From positions 3,140,001-3,204,000 of the forward strand of contig CATIUR010000001.1 of the NCBI GenBank assembly GCA_949592205.1: a DNA stretch of 64,000 nt, read 5' to 3'. The notes under the pieces were generated by a model. That model was not told where the DNA came from and ran no database searches. It was given only the letters and a program-made list of their open reading frames with translations. A program made the translations under genes and the position numbers. Below are positions 24,061 to 36,083 of the stretch, in pieces (position 1 is the first letter of the stretch; every line of letters starts with the position of its first letter). The stretch is from Helichrysum umbraculigerum (Eukaryota > Streptophyta > Magnoliopsida > Asterales > Asteraceae).

Positions 24061-24917
24061 TTTACACATTGTCTTTAAAAGATTACTTTTAACGCTTAAA
24101 TTATAAATTATTGTCGTTCAAAATTCATTTTCCCCTAATATCAATTTTACCCTACTTATGAATAGTAACTTTTTGTCTTATTATAATTAATAAAAAGTTA
24201 AGTACTCCTATTTATTTATTTACTTTAATTTAAACCTACTTATAAATAGTAATTTCTTTGTTTTATTATGATTTTAAAATGTTGAGTATTTATTTATTTA
24301 ATTTAATTATTACTACCTAATACGGAGTATCAATTAGCAAACAACTTTGAATAGTAAGTTGTTTAAACTTTTGTATAACTAGGTTTGAAAGCTAATATAA
24401 AAACTTCTATTTTGATATAAGTAAAGTAAGTTTAGCTCAAGTGATAGAGTTAATCATATTTTGTATTTAGACATCCAGGTTCAAATCTTAGGCTCTTCAC
24501 TCTCTATTACTTTTATACTCATTTTTAGTTGATGTTTATTACCCTTAATATCAATTGGCAACCTATTATGAATAGTAACTCATTTGTCTTTTTGTGATAC
24601 ATAAATTTGTATATATTTTTTGATGCTAAATATATTATAATAACATAATTGTAGTTTAATAGTAAAAGACTTTGAATTTGTTATGGGCTATAATACTATA
24701 TGAGTTTAAAACCTTTAAGGTGGCATTAATTTTTCTATTATTTTGAAAATCTAAACTTTTTTGAAGTTGTATAAAAGTGATATAAGAGTCTTTAACTTTA
24801 TATCGTCTATAAATATCATACTATTAGCTACAATAATTATATCTCATGATTATTATCTGTTGATATTTTGAACTCTTATAGAGTTTATATGTTTTAAGTT
24901 TTCGAAAGAAATAGTAT

Positions 24918-24918
<1 letters not shown>
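24061..24918. other. AT-rich region containing a SINE-like head
   Basis: No protein gene was recognised. A tRNA-type A box TAGCTCAAGTG (24433-24443) and B box GGTTCAAATCT (24479-24489) with a 35-base gap mark a probable tRNA-derived SINE at about 24425-24520. It lacks a foldable acceptor stem, so it is not called as a tRNA gene. Confidence 0.5.

Positions 24919-24978
<60 letters not shown>
24919..24978. repeat. (TA)n microsatellite, about 60 bases
   Basis: An uninterrupted TA tract. The Tyr-Ile open frame over it on the minus strand is spurious. Confidence 0.95.
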
Positions 24979-24982
<4 letters not shown>

Positions 24983-25091
24983 ACTAAGGTATAAATTATT
25001 CAATAAGTATGTTGTACAACTACTTAACGTTACATTTTGTGTTTTCATTTCTATATTTAAGAAATTTTTGATTAACTGTGATAGTTATATA

Positions 25092-25344
25092 CTCCCTCCG
25101 TCCCATTTCTATTGTCCATTAGTTCCATTTTGGGGTGTACCAAATTAATTGTCCACTTCCATAAATAGAAAGTTTAAGGAAATAAAGTTCTTTTTTACCC
25201 CTAGTGTATATATATAAGACAAAAAAATAGGTAAAAAGTAGAGGGTAAAACTGTCATTTTATCAAAAAGTAAGAGAGAGATAGTTATATTTTCTTAAACT
25301 GCGTGTCTTTTTGTCTGGTGACAATAAAATTGGGACGGAGGGAG
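25092..25344. mobile_element. Stowaway MITE (Tc1/mariner), 253 bases
   Basis: The canonical Stowaway terminus CTCCCTCCGTCCC at 25092 is mirrored by GGGACGGAGGGAG ending at 25344. TA target duplications lie at both sides (25090-25091 and 25345-25346). It is noncoding and AT-rich inside. Confidence 0.95.
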
Positions 25345-25825
25345 TATATAAATTAGAAAAAGACAGGTGTAAATAAAGTTACAAAACTGTAAAACGCTAC
25401 TATTGAATTCAATGTTATTACTTTTGCTAAGATAAATATAACATGGGTAACTAATATCAATGTTTCATTTGCGTATTAATTGGATGTTTTAGTGATTTTT
25501 GTCGCAACGTCTACATTTGAACCATTTTGGTGAATTTTAGTAAATAACCGTTGTTTTAAGATGTTTTCACCAAATATTAGCTCACATAGTGCGGAATAAT
25601 GTATGTAAAAACGTGATTTTTTGCGTTAGATCAGAGTTCATAACTTTTCTATTAAAGTTAAAAGCACCGAAACCAAATTTAAAGTTTAATTTTTAGGTGA
25701 AAAAATATTTACTATTAAAACCCGTCGCAACGTGAGGGCATTAAAATTCTTGTTATTTATCAATCCCTTCAAATAAACTATATATTGTTACCATTCAATT
25801 AATAACAACTTCTTATTTTAAAAAT
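25345..25825. other. AT-rich spacer, no gene recognised
   Basis: This spacer lies between the Stowaway MITE and a Mutator-type MITE. I see no coding sequence or repeat with clear borders. Confidence 0.4.
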
Positions 25826-26119
25826 GGATTAATTGTTTCGTTATGTATTAAACTTTACACTTTTTACTATTGTATGACTGGAACTTTGAAAACTTTTATT
25901 GTATGTATTGAACTTGTAAATATCGTCTGTTATATGTATACTTTCCTTTTTAGGTAAGGCTAAAATTGGTAAGTTTATGTTTTTGTCAATGCCCAAAAAG
26001 AAAAGTGTACATACAATAGACGATATTTACAAGTTCAATTCATATAATAGAAGTTTCAAAGTTCAACTCGTACAATAGTAAAAGGCGTAAAGTATAACAC
26101 GTAACGAAACAATAAACCC
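25826..26119. mobile_element. Mutator-type MITE, near-perfect hairpin, 294 bases
   Basis: It is flanked by the perfect 9-bp duplication TTTAAAAAT (25817-25825 and 26120-26128), the Mutator-superfamily length. The arms are about 130 bases each and nearly identical when inverted. Shared words include ATTGTTTCGTTA, TTTTTACTATTGTA and TTGAACTTGTAAATATCGTC. The whole element could fold into one hairpin with a short loop. Confidence 0.9.
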
Positions 26120-26245
26120 TTTAAAAATTATGCACGTCTCCTTTTTGATTATCTACCATCTACGGAATATTTTATAACATATATATAAAAATAACTAAAC
26201 AATTTATCATACGCCATAATTTATAATTTAAATTATTAACAGAAT

Positions 26246-26420
<175 letters not shown>

Positions 26421-26749
26421 TTTTATACAATAAAAGAATAGAACGAGACACAAAGATCTCAAAAATAAGACATAGAGCCACGAGACATTCGACATAGGTA
26501 CGGAATATTAAGTTGGGAAAATGACAAGCAATTTTAGTACGATTAGCAAAAAAAAATTAAGGTGTACTTTGAATAAGCATATGATAGTTCAAATTGAATA
26601 TATGTGGTGGCAATAATATAATGAAGATGATGGGATTATGTGAGAAATGATGTAGCTAGATGGACTAATTAAGATCATACGGACCTTCAACCGCTGAGTT
26701 TAATATCAATAAAGAGATGAGGCAAAATGATTCATTATTAACTTTCCTA
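26421..26749. other. AT-rich spacer, no gene recognised
   Basis: I see no gene or bordered repeat. The right part may already belong to the LINE remnant that follows. Confidence 0.35.
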
Positions 26750-27320
26750 TTTATTTTGGTTAGAGAGGCTCTGGATAAGGGTTACGTTCATTTCGGGGAG
26801 TAAAAGTGGCCGGGTATGGATCAGATGGAAGTGTCACATTTACAATATGTTGATGACACGTACACTATTTTTGGAGAATGGTAAAACTATAATGCAAGTG
26901 CTTTAATGGGAGAGTTTAAGATGCTTAAAGAAATTTGGGTTTGGTGAAAAAGAGTACAATATATTCCAAGGGAAGAAATAAGTCGTACGACAAGGAGGTT
27001 GAGATGCAGAATAGGAAAAATCCCATTTTGGGTTTACATATTAGGGTGAGCATGAGAAAAACGAAGGATTGGTCGCAGGAGTATACGCTAACAACTTCCG
27101 AACACTCATGCCCCAATGTGAGACTGCCTGTTAATTTCCCGCGGCATACAGATCTTCTATACCAACTTAGCTGTTCGGAGTTGTTTGGTCAAGTCAGTTC
27201 TAAGTAGCCTACCAATGTATTACTTTTATATTCCCGTTGTGTGTATCAAAATCTCTTGAGGGTATCGGAAGAAATACATTTTTATGGTCTCGTTGGGGTG
27301 CGGTATCATAGGGAGCGTAG
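26750..27320 (+). pseudogene. Decayed LINE reverse transcriptase fragment
   Basis: Across shifting frames the conserved order of a plant L1-type reverse transcriptase can be read. VSHLQYVDDT comes first, with the catalytic YVDD at about 26845. It is followed by RRLRCRIGKIPFWVY and then VKSVLSSLPMYYF. Many stops and frameshifts make it nonfunctional. It is clearly older than LINE-A. Confidence 0.7.
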
Positions 27321-27897
27321 GAGAATACAGTGATGTAAAAGTAAATATGTGTATGATACTACCATTAGCAAGAATAATGTAAGATAGCTAACTGTTGGTA
27401 TATGGATAATATCGAGTGAATATATATTTGAGTCTGTTAATATGAATTTATGCATTCTTTTTAAAAACTACTATGTCGATTATGAAGAAAATCAAGGAAT
27501 GATATCTCCAGCCCGGCCACCTACTTAGATGGGTATGAAGAAAACCTACTTCTAAGGGTATCAATATCATTCCTTAAAACGTACATCCTAAATCAAACAT
27601 ACTCAAATACTATCTAACTCAAACCTTAAAAATCAAACCCTCAAAATAATTTTTTTTGTTGTTGTGATATGAGTTTTAGGAATTAAAATCTAAAAACTTG
27701 TATGTCGATCTCACAATGATGGGATTTAGAGTTATGTATGACTAAAAAAAGCATGGCCGGTTATCTAAAACCTGCAACTTTGTTGACTTAATATCTAATT
27801 TAAAAGATCACATCTTCTTTTCTCTTTTATCTATCATCTTTTCATAGTTACTAATAACAGTACGTGTAATTCAGTTCATGTTTTGATTACAATCTTA
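27321..27897. other. AT-rich region, no gene recognised
   Basis: I see no coding sequence. It ends at the 9-bp duplication that flanks the following MITE. Confidence 0.4.
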
Positions 27898-28673
27898 GGG
27901 TGGGGTTCAAATGAGAATAGGAATTTGTGTGAGAATAATGGAATCAATGATATTGTGCCATGTGTACAAAGAGAATGCTCCATATGTACAAAACTCAATT
28001 ACCCCCAACATCAATTATCTCACAAACGACAAATTGAAAAATTATGAAAATTGCACCATTAAATTCAGCGTTTTCTCCTCTTCGATTTGCCGTCTCTCAA
28101 GGCATACTTTCGACGAGTTTTTTTTCATCTTTTTTGGTGGGTTTCACATTTACTAACACATGTGTTAAAGTGTTGCATTTAGGGTTTGGGGTTTAGGGTT
28201 TGGGGTTTCGCCCTGAAACTCAAAACCCCCAACCCTAAACCCTAACCCATAAAGCCCAAACCCTAAACGCTTTACAAAACTCTAAACCCTAAATCATACT
28301 AAACCCTAAACCCTGCTAAACCCTAACCCTAAACCCTACTAAACCCTAAATCCTGGCCCTAAACCCTAACCCTAACCACAAATCAAATGTACAACCAATC
28401 ACTAACACATGTGTTAATAATTTGTAAAATCCACCAAAAAATGAAAAAAAAAAAACAAAAAAAATTGTCAAAAGTATGCCTTGACAGACGGCAAATCAAA
28501 GAGGAGAAAACGCTGAATTTTATGATGCAATTTTCATGATTTTTCGACTTACCGTTTGTGAGATATTTGAGTTTCAAAAATGTGGGGGAAATGGGTATTT
28601 GATGAAAATGAGTGGTTGAGATTGATTCATCTATTATCACTCAAAATTGATGTACTCATTTGAACTTTACTCT
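27898..28673. mobile_element. Mutator-type MITE with telomere-like core (copy 1)
   Basis: It is flanked by the perfect 9-bp duplication ACAATCTTA (27889-27897 and 28674-28682). The termini are inverted (GGGTGGGGTTCAAATGAG against AGAGTAAAGTTCAAATGAG), and long subterminal inverted arms share words such as ACGCTGAATTT and TTTGCCGTCT. The centre (about 28165-28378) consists of TTTAGGG-type telomere-like motifs, first as GGGTTTAGGG and then as CCCTAAACCC, so it too is inverted. It is noncoding. Confidence 0.85.
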
Positions 28674-28951
28674 ACAATCTTAATTTAGGATATAGAATTC
28701 CTTTATTATTATGCTTTATATATCATACCCTTTATCTATAATACATTTCATTCATACATATACTCATCAACATATTCTACTTCAAACTAGATGCCACCTT
28801 AAAATTGTAAACTATATGATAGAATTTATAATAGATGATGTTATAATAAATAATATTTTGGTTCCGCATCACTTAAGTACGTAATCTTCCCTTTTAAAAT
28901 CCATCAAGACATATGAGAAATCTACTAAGAGACAATTAGGATGCATTTAGT

Positions 28952-29593
28952 TAGGGTCGGCAACCAACCCGTGAACCCGAAACCCGACACGAACTCAACC
29001 CGAATATTATAAGGTTAGGGTTATGATTTTTGAGGCGCCAACCCGTCAACCCGAAACCCGCCAACTCGATATTTTTTTGGGTCGGGTCTGGGTCAGCAAA
29101 TCCATTTTTGGGTTGAACCCGACAACCCGAAATTTAGTTAATATCATTATAAATTTATTTTAATATAAATATGACACATAATTTAGACCTTTTCAGTTAC
29201 TGATTTATAACATTTTCTTTGATATCTTTACGTTTTGATATAAGTTGGTGAATTAATGATATTTGATGATCAATTCAAATTGATATAATATTTATTTTTA
29301 TTAATTTTGACATTTTATAATTATTTATGCTTATAAATGATCAGATATTTTTTTCAAAAGATTGATCAATGTGACTTAACTGACCCGAAACCGACCTGAA
29401 AACTCGAAAATAACGTCAAAATTTGTTGAATTATCAGCAATTCGGGTTGGGTCGGGTTGGGTTCGGGTTGTCGGGTTTTGGGTTGGGTTGAAATACCCAA
29501 CCCGATTTTAAAATCAGGTTGGGTCCGGGTTGACCATTTCTGACCCGCCAACCCGAACCCGACAACCCGACCCAACCCGAATTGCCACCCCTA
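28952..29593. mobile_element. hAT-type MITE rich in GGGTTGGGTCGGG words, 642 bases
   Basis: The termini are TAGGGTCGGCAACC and, inverted, TAGGGGTGGCAATTC. They are flanked by CATTTAGT (28944-28951) and CGTTTAGT (29594-29601), an 8-bp duplication with one mismatch. Both arms consist of repeated AACCCGAACCC-like words and pair with each other. The centre is AT-rich. It is noncoding. Confidence 0.8.
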
Positions 29594-29681
29594 CGTTTAG
29601 TTACGGAAAACTATCTTCAATTTTCCTTTTCTATTTTTTTTAGAGTTTTCTGTCCCTTGAAAAACTAAAGGAGTTTAGAAA

Positions 29682-29802
29682 AGCGCGATCTCTTACCCAA
29701 GTGGTAAAAGTGAGGTGGGAGGCTTGCCTCCCTGGAGGTCTGGGGTTCGAGCCCAGGCAGTGGTGTATGGGGGGAATTAAATTTAGCCGTTGAAAAAAAA
29801 AA
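29682..29802 (+). mobile_element. tRNA-derived SINE
   Basis: The A-box-like TTACCCAAGTGG is near 29693. The B box GGTTCGAGCCC (29744-29754) sits in a GC-rich head. A short body and an A run (29793-29802) follow. This is the layout of a plant tRNA-derived SINE of about 120 bases. No consistent anticodon or acceptor stem supports a functional tRNA. The target duplication is unclear. Confidence 0.65.
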
Positions 29803-31397
29803 TGTAAGGGATGAAGTTTTCATTTATTAAAATAGAAAATGAAGAAAACCATAAATCATTAGATTCATTTTCTTAGAAAACTTCTATAGAAAATCACAAC
29901 TTGAACAGGTTTTCTAATTTTTTAGTTTTCGTAGAAAATATTTCAAGAAAATGAAAGAATTTTTTGTATCTAAACGCACCGTTAATGCTTCATTGATTTA
30001 CAACATGGGGGTGTTCAAAAATACATGATACAAAAGTCAATGAACCGCACCGATTTTAAGGTTAATGGAATTTATTATTCTTCGATATCTTTGGTTTGTG
30101 TAACTAAACTGAATTCTTCATTCATTTCTACTTTCTAAAACTAATTTCAATGTTCTTCTGACTATAATTACGAATCAAACATAACATAATCAATGTCATA
30201 GTTAGTTCTAACACAACTGCAACTTGACAACGTTTTAGGTACCCGATCGAGTAAGTTTTTATATAATGCATGATACTTGCTAACAATCTGACAGAAATCG
30301 AAAAAGATTGTAGTATTATTCATAATGAAGTTATTGTACGTATTCTACCAAGTAAGTAACATAGACAATGTTAAGCTAACAAAAATAATTATAAATTTCT
30401 AGTTATATAGGGAGATGTACCAATCGAACGAGCGAAAAAAATATGATAGAGAATACATCGTTTAATTTGTCATATCATTCTGTATAATTGTTTTGTAATA
30501 ACTTTGTAAGTGTACCATTGCTGATCAATTTAAAAAGCTTGATCAAGTACACATATTTTAAAAACAAACGGTTAATTTGGTCAGTAATATAGTCTGGGAT
30601 TATAATTATGGCTACAAATTAATAGCATATGTATCCCGTAAGACCACCCGTAATGGGGTGTTCTTGAGCCCTTTTTTGATTGAGAACGCCCACAACCAAT
30701 TGATGAACCCATAATCAACTAGGATTCATGAATCACGTTTCGATCATCTGAGCTGTTTCTTGTGATCATTTTAAGAAATCAAATTGCCATAACAATATGA
30801 AACTTATGCATCAAACTGGGATTCGAATAATAATCTTAATCAAAAATGTCTATATATAACATATAGTAAAAAATAAAGGAGATCGAGTTTACCATATATG
30901 TAGAATATTCCTCAAACTTATGCATCAAACTCTGAGAACTACTCATCATAGTTATAGCATGTGAGTACCGGATAGATCATGTAGCCAAGGGCAACTCGCC
31001 GATATATACGTACACGTTATCTTTTCTTTCTTAATCTATAAACTCGTGAAAAATGAAATTAAGTTTAACATGGGTAGCAAATCGTACTAGAAATTGATGA
31101 AATTGAAATAACTAAGAATGTTGCCGGCAAGTCATCCTTGGCTGCACTACACATATCTTGTGTTCACATGCAAGAACTTGGATGAATTTTTCATGATAAT
31201 GATGATGATGATGATGAATTCTTTCCAATTATGGAATGATGAAGAGGAAGATGAAAATGTGGGACTCGATTTCTAAATGTAGAAATGGTGAGTTTCTTTA
31301 ATATGTGCATTCATTCAATTTTATTGGGTGTAGGAAAATAAAATTAAAAAATGTGAGAAGAAGGATTATAAGCTTATGGTTGTTACATTTATAAAAA
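29803..31397. other. Long AT-rich stretch, no gene recognised
   Basis: I see no family motif, long open frame or bordered element. At 30640-30705 a short GACCACCCGTAATGGGGTG segment resembles a MITE fragment but lacks a partner end. A small GAT run occurs at 31199-31216. Confidence 0.4.
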
Positions 31398-31511
<114 letters not shown>

Positions 31512-32356
31512 GCATGACATGTGAAGGGTCCCATGAATATTGCAAGTTGAAAGAGGTGTGACATTGATTATGGTCTTTCTCATCCACTTTATGGGATTGT
31601 TCAATCTTTTATCAAGATCTTATCACATTTTTGTCATTTCAATGTTTTCGTTGGATAACAAGATTTTGTATTTGTGGTAATGTGTGTATTTTCATATTAT
31701 ATAAAAAGCTAGCTAAGATCTTTTTTCAAAAAAAAAAAAAAACATGACACTGTTGTACAAGTATATGTTATTCTTCATTTTCATTATCCACTCATTCACT
31801 AAAACAAATATGTTAGATTGTTCACACTATTTTATTCACTTTTATAGAAAGTGTAAAAAATATAATCAAATTTCGCAAAACTTATTAACTTGTATAAAAT
31901 GTTCATTATGATAAACGTAACGAGACATAGATTTAGTACCAATTTTTGCATTTATAATTAGTTAAAAAAAAAATATTCATACTTAGAAATGTGAACAAAT
32001 TCAGAACTCGTTCACACTTCTAAATGTGAAAATAATTTGTAACACCTAATTTCCTCATGCAAGAGGAAGCGTGAAAATAAACGAGTGTCACAAAATTAAT
32101 TCTACTCTTCCAAGTGTGAAAACTTTATACATTTGTTAATGCTATAAATGTGAACATATGATTCTTAGTGCTATAAATGTGAAAAATATTATGACTTCTT
32201 GAATTTCTTTACACGACTGTTTTGTATGCATTTATAATCGTGAACAATTTAATAAAAAAGTTCACATTTGTTTGAAAAATGTAAAACATAGATATTTTTG
32301 TTATATTGATTTTCAAATGAACAGCGTTTATAATACAGCCAATCATTATAGTGACA
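31512..32356. other. AT-rich region, possible CACTA-like remnant
   Basis: From 31797 (CACTAAAACAAATATG) to about 32353 (ATTATAGTG) the edges are inverted CACTA words. The interior repeats short motifs such as TAAATGTGAA and TTCACACTT, as in subterminal repeats of CACTA elements. No matching 3-bp target duplication was found, so this is weak. The rest shows no gene. An A run at 31727-31741 may mark an old retroposed tail. Confidence 0.3.
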
Positions 32357-33124
32357 GAGAAGAGTTCAATTGAGACCATTTATTTTGTGTGAGAATGGGG
32401 GAACCAACCACAATATGCCATGTGTCACTTTTTTCTCTCCCATCCACGTTTTTAAAAATTAAATATCTCACAAATGACATGTCGAAAAATCATGAAAATT
32501 GCACCATATTTTTCAGCGTTTTATCCTCTTCGATTTGCCGTCTATCAAGGCATACTTCCGACGAACTTTTTTTTTCATTTTGGGTTTTATATATTAGTAA
32601 CGCATGTTTTAGTGATTGATTATACATTTGATTTAGGGTTTAGGGTTAGGGTTTAGAGTTAGGGTTTAGTGTTAGGGTTTAGCAGGGTTTAGTGTTAGGT
32701 TTAGTATGATTTAGGGTTTAGAGTTTTATAAAGCGTTTAAGGTTTACGGTTCGGGGTTTAGGGGTTAGGGTTTAGGGTTGGGAGTTTGGGGTTTCGGGAC
32801 GAAACCCCAAACTCCCAACCCTAAACCCTAACCCCTAAACCCCAAACCCTAAACGCAACACTGTAACACACGTGTTAGTAATGTGAAACCCACTAAAAAT
32901 AATGGGGAAAAAAACTCGTCGAAAGTATGCCTTGATGGACGGCAAATCGAAGAGGATCAAACGCTGAATCTAATGGTGCAATTTTCATAATTTTTCGATT
33001 TGTCGTTTGTGAGATATTTAACTTAAGGGGTAAATGGGTTTTGTATTCTCTTTGTACACATGGCACCATATCATTGGTTCATCTATTCTCAAACAAATTT
33101 TTAGTCTCATTTGAACCTTACCCT
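32357..33124. mobile_element. Mutator-type MITE with telomere-like core (copy 2)
   Basis: It is flanked by ATAGTGACA (32348-32356) and ACAGTGACA (33125-33133), a 9-bp duplication with one mismatch. It is related to the copy at 27898: the same AGGGTAAGGTTCAAATGAG terminus, the same ACGCTGAAT and TTTGCCGTC subterminal words, and the same central block of inverted TTTAGGG-type motifs (about 32633-32860). It is noncoding. Confidence 0.85.
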
Positions 33125-33744
33125 ACAGTGACAATATAATCCATCCCAACAACAAAGAATGAAACAACTTTCAAGTTCTAAAGATATTATATAGATAGAT
33201 AAAGTAAGCTAAAATATTAACACGTTAAAAGATACACGATTGGATGAAATGTTACACGTTAAAAGAAATTATTGTTTTTATTTTAATCCAATGTCACTTA
33301 TTGCTTTTCAACGAGTTATTTTTGAGAACGTACACCACTATCTACGATGTTAGAGTAGATTTCCAGGTGTAAAAATAAACAAAAACTATTTAGAAATAGC
33401 AATACAATCTTCATAGATGTTAGAGCACAAGGTGTGAAGATTTTGTTTTTACAATGTTCGGGTGAAAATGTTGTTGCTGAAGATTTTGTGGCGTAGTAGA
33501 CAATATTCTGGACAAGTGTTCTGACGTTTCTGATTTTTTAATTTTTTAATATTTGAAAGACAACTGATTGAATAAATTAACTTTAAAAACAAATAAATTA
33601 AAATAACATGTAATTCATTGGAACAATTAAAAAAAAAATACAAGTCCTAAAATTGAAATGCATAATTTAAAGACATGATTTAAAAACAACAATGAAAATA
33701 AATTATTCAGCTGCGTTCGCTTCATTCTACATCTGTTCACGATT
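33125..33744. other. AT-rich spacer, no gene recognised
   Basis: This holds no recognisable coding sequence. It probably includes the 3' end of the Harbinger relic that follows on the minus strand, but no terminal inverted repeat could be fixed. Confidence 0.35.
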
Positions 33745-35160
33745 ACTCTAAATATGTTCCACAAGGTCAGCTCGAAGTCCCTCGTGCACCTCTTGATCAT
33801 GTAGTTCCTTTATTTTCCTCTCGTATGTGTTACACCTCTCGTTCCAAGAACCTTGTATGTTCCCAACATGTACATAATGTTCTTCATTCTCGGCAATGTT
33901 GAAACCGTTATCTTCAATTATCATGTTATGTAGTTGATACAACTGTACATGATTCATTTTATAGCATTTAGACTATAAGATCTTGCCGGTTGTTGTAGTA
34001 TATGTCACCGGCCTTGTAAAACACCAAAAGTGCGCTCAACATCCTTTCAGGCGGAAGCTTGTTTCTTACTAAAATAAAGCCTCTTTTGGCCAACCTAGCT
34101 TGAGAAGCCCTTAACAAACGCTGCCCATGACGGGTATATCCCATCAGCAAAATAGTACCCTCTATCGTAATCCATATCGGCCACTGTATATGGAACTTGG
34201 GGAGCGGAGTCATTTAGCAAATTCTTAAATAAATGAGACGTCTTAAGAACATTTAAGTCATTATTGGACCCCGCAACCCCAAATTATGCATGCCAAATCC
34301 ACATGTCGTACGAGGCAACGGCTTCAAGCATAATCGTCGGATACTCATGATCGCTTCGTGTGTATTGCCCTTTCCATGCATTCGGGCATTGTGTCCAAGC
34401 CCAATGCATTCAATCTATGCTACCAAGCATGCCGGGAAAACCATTAAGCTCGTGATGTAAATCACACAAATGATGTATGTCTTCGTTTGTTGGTTCTCTC
34501 ATGTACACATTTGAATAAAATTCAACATCACACTTTGAGAAATTTTGTAAAGTCTCATGAGAGACTCTTTCCGACATTTGTAAATATTCATCAAAGGTAT
34601 CCGAACTTGTACCGTATGCCAATCGACGAATGGCGGAAGTGACTTTTTGAATGGTAGTAAAACCCGGCATGCCACGAGCATCGACTCGTCGACGAAACCA
34701 CAAAAAATAATCGGGGAGAGGTTCGAAAGAATAAGAACTAATATCTTCACTAATTCGGAGGAATAAACGACAACTCATTTGGAACCAACGTTTGAAATAT
34801 TCGTGCGGATATTTCGCATTTTCGATAAAGTAAACATTCAATTAGTTTTGTTCCGACGTTGCTCGGTCATGAGGTATGAAGCGACGTGAACGAGCCGTGG
34901 AACTTTCGGCTTCTTCTTGAAGAATTAAAAATTCGTTATGATAGTTACGAGAAAGAATGAGAAGTTTTATCGCGGTTTCGTCGTCGGAAGAATCGGATGA
35001 TATTTTTAGTGTAAAATGTATGTGAAATTTGCATTGAAATATAGAGAAAAATATAAGATTGGGTTGTGAATTATAGTGTAAATTGTGTATGTATATATAG
35101 AGATGTGAAAAAGTTTTTTTTAATTTAAACGGTAAAAAAGAAAAAAGAAAAAAAATCACT
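33745..35160 (-). pseudogene. Second Harbinger transposase, decayed
   Basis: Minus-strand fragments in order (about 35020 down to 33748) match the layout of the transposase at 16640-20664. Segments include YFKRWFQMSCRLFLRIS, TIQKVTSAIRRLAYG, LNGFPGMLGSID, MHWAW, NNDLNVL, GYYFADGIYPSW and KDVERTFGVLQGR. There is a stop directly after GSID (a TGA where a Cys codon is expected), further stops, and a frameshift near 34213-34410. The catalytic positions are recognisable but the gene cannot be translated. It differs clearly in sequence from the first copy, so it is an older or separate lineage. Confidence 0.8.
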
Positions 35161-36083
35161 ATACATAAACTAAGTTTTGAAGTGAAGCAGTTGCCCAGAA
35201 AAAAGTTTTATACTAATGTATGTTGGCTTCGGCATGCGAAGATTTCAATCCTTAGAACTATCGACGAACATTAACCTTTTATTTATGATTCACAAAATTT
35301 AATAATATAAACATCTATATTCTTAAGAAACTAATTAAATGATAAGTATATAATTGTCTAAGTTTTTCTTTTTATTATTATAATCATCATCATACATTTC
35401 TAACGTATACATCCATGGGCGAACCTATGTGGTTGTACGGGGGTAGCACGTGCTACTGTAAAAAAAGTTATTTTTTTCTTATTATAGTCGAAATGCTACT
35501 AGTGAAATTTTGTAAGTGCAACTGGTCTTTCAAATTTAACAATTTAACTATATCTTTTGTTTATGTTAAAAGAATAGCACAATAATATAATAAGAAAAAC
35601 GTCTTTTAATTTTAAATCACCCTATACTCAATTTAAAAAAATACTTTTAAGCCCATCTATAACCAATCCATATTCCCTTACTTACTGTCTTTCAAGTTTT
35701 AACTCAAAATTCAAAAAGTCAAAAAAATCCAATTCTTCAAAAACCATCGGACTTCTCGGCGCAAAACACAGACGAGGTTTTCATTATTTTGAAATCAAAA
35801 TTCGAGTAAAGTTTTAAGAATTTGCAAGCGGCTTCCTTCGTAAGAGGAACTAAACGAGCATTACAATAGTTTAGAAAAACTTGATTCACATTATTTTTGA
35901 AAAAAAGTGTGCTCTTTTTGTTAAAAACATGATCTTCTGATGATGAAAATGACGGTTAAGTATGTTGATCTAAGAATCCGAAGGACAAAAATCACTAATT
36001 AATATCATTGTGAGGTTGAGATTTTTAACACGATTTTGGATATACAATTTCAAGAGTTTGCTGGTCGTTTTAGTGAGGTACAT

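Noticed and set aside
28165..28378. True interstitial telomere from chromosome fusion
   Set aside because: The motifs are irregular, mirrored, and enclosed within a MITE that has 9-bp target duplications. The same block occurs in a second related element at 32357.
29682..29802. Functional tRNA gene
   Set aside because: The A and B boxes are good, but no acceptor stem or anticodon arm can be folded convincingly, and an A tail follows. A SINE fits better. The same applies at 5664 and 24433.
31797..32353. CACTA transposon as a firm call
   Set aside because: Inverted CACTA edges and repeated subterminal words are present, but there is no 3-bp target duplication and no transposase.
33745..35160. 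Second Harbinger as an active gene or the same insertion as the first
   Set aside because: It has several stops and a frameshift, is clearly diverged from the first transposase, and no termini could be located.
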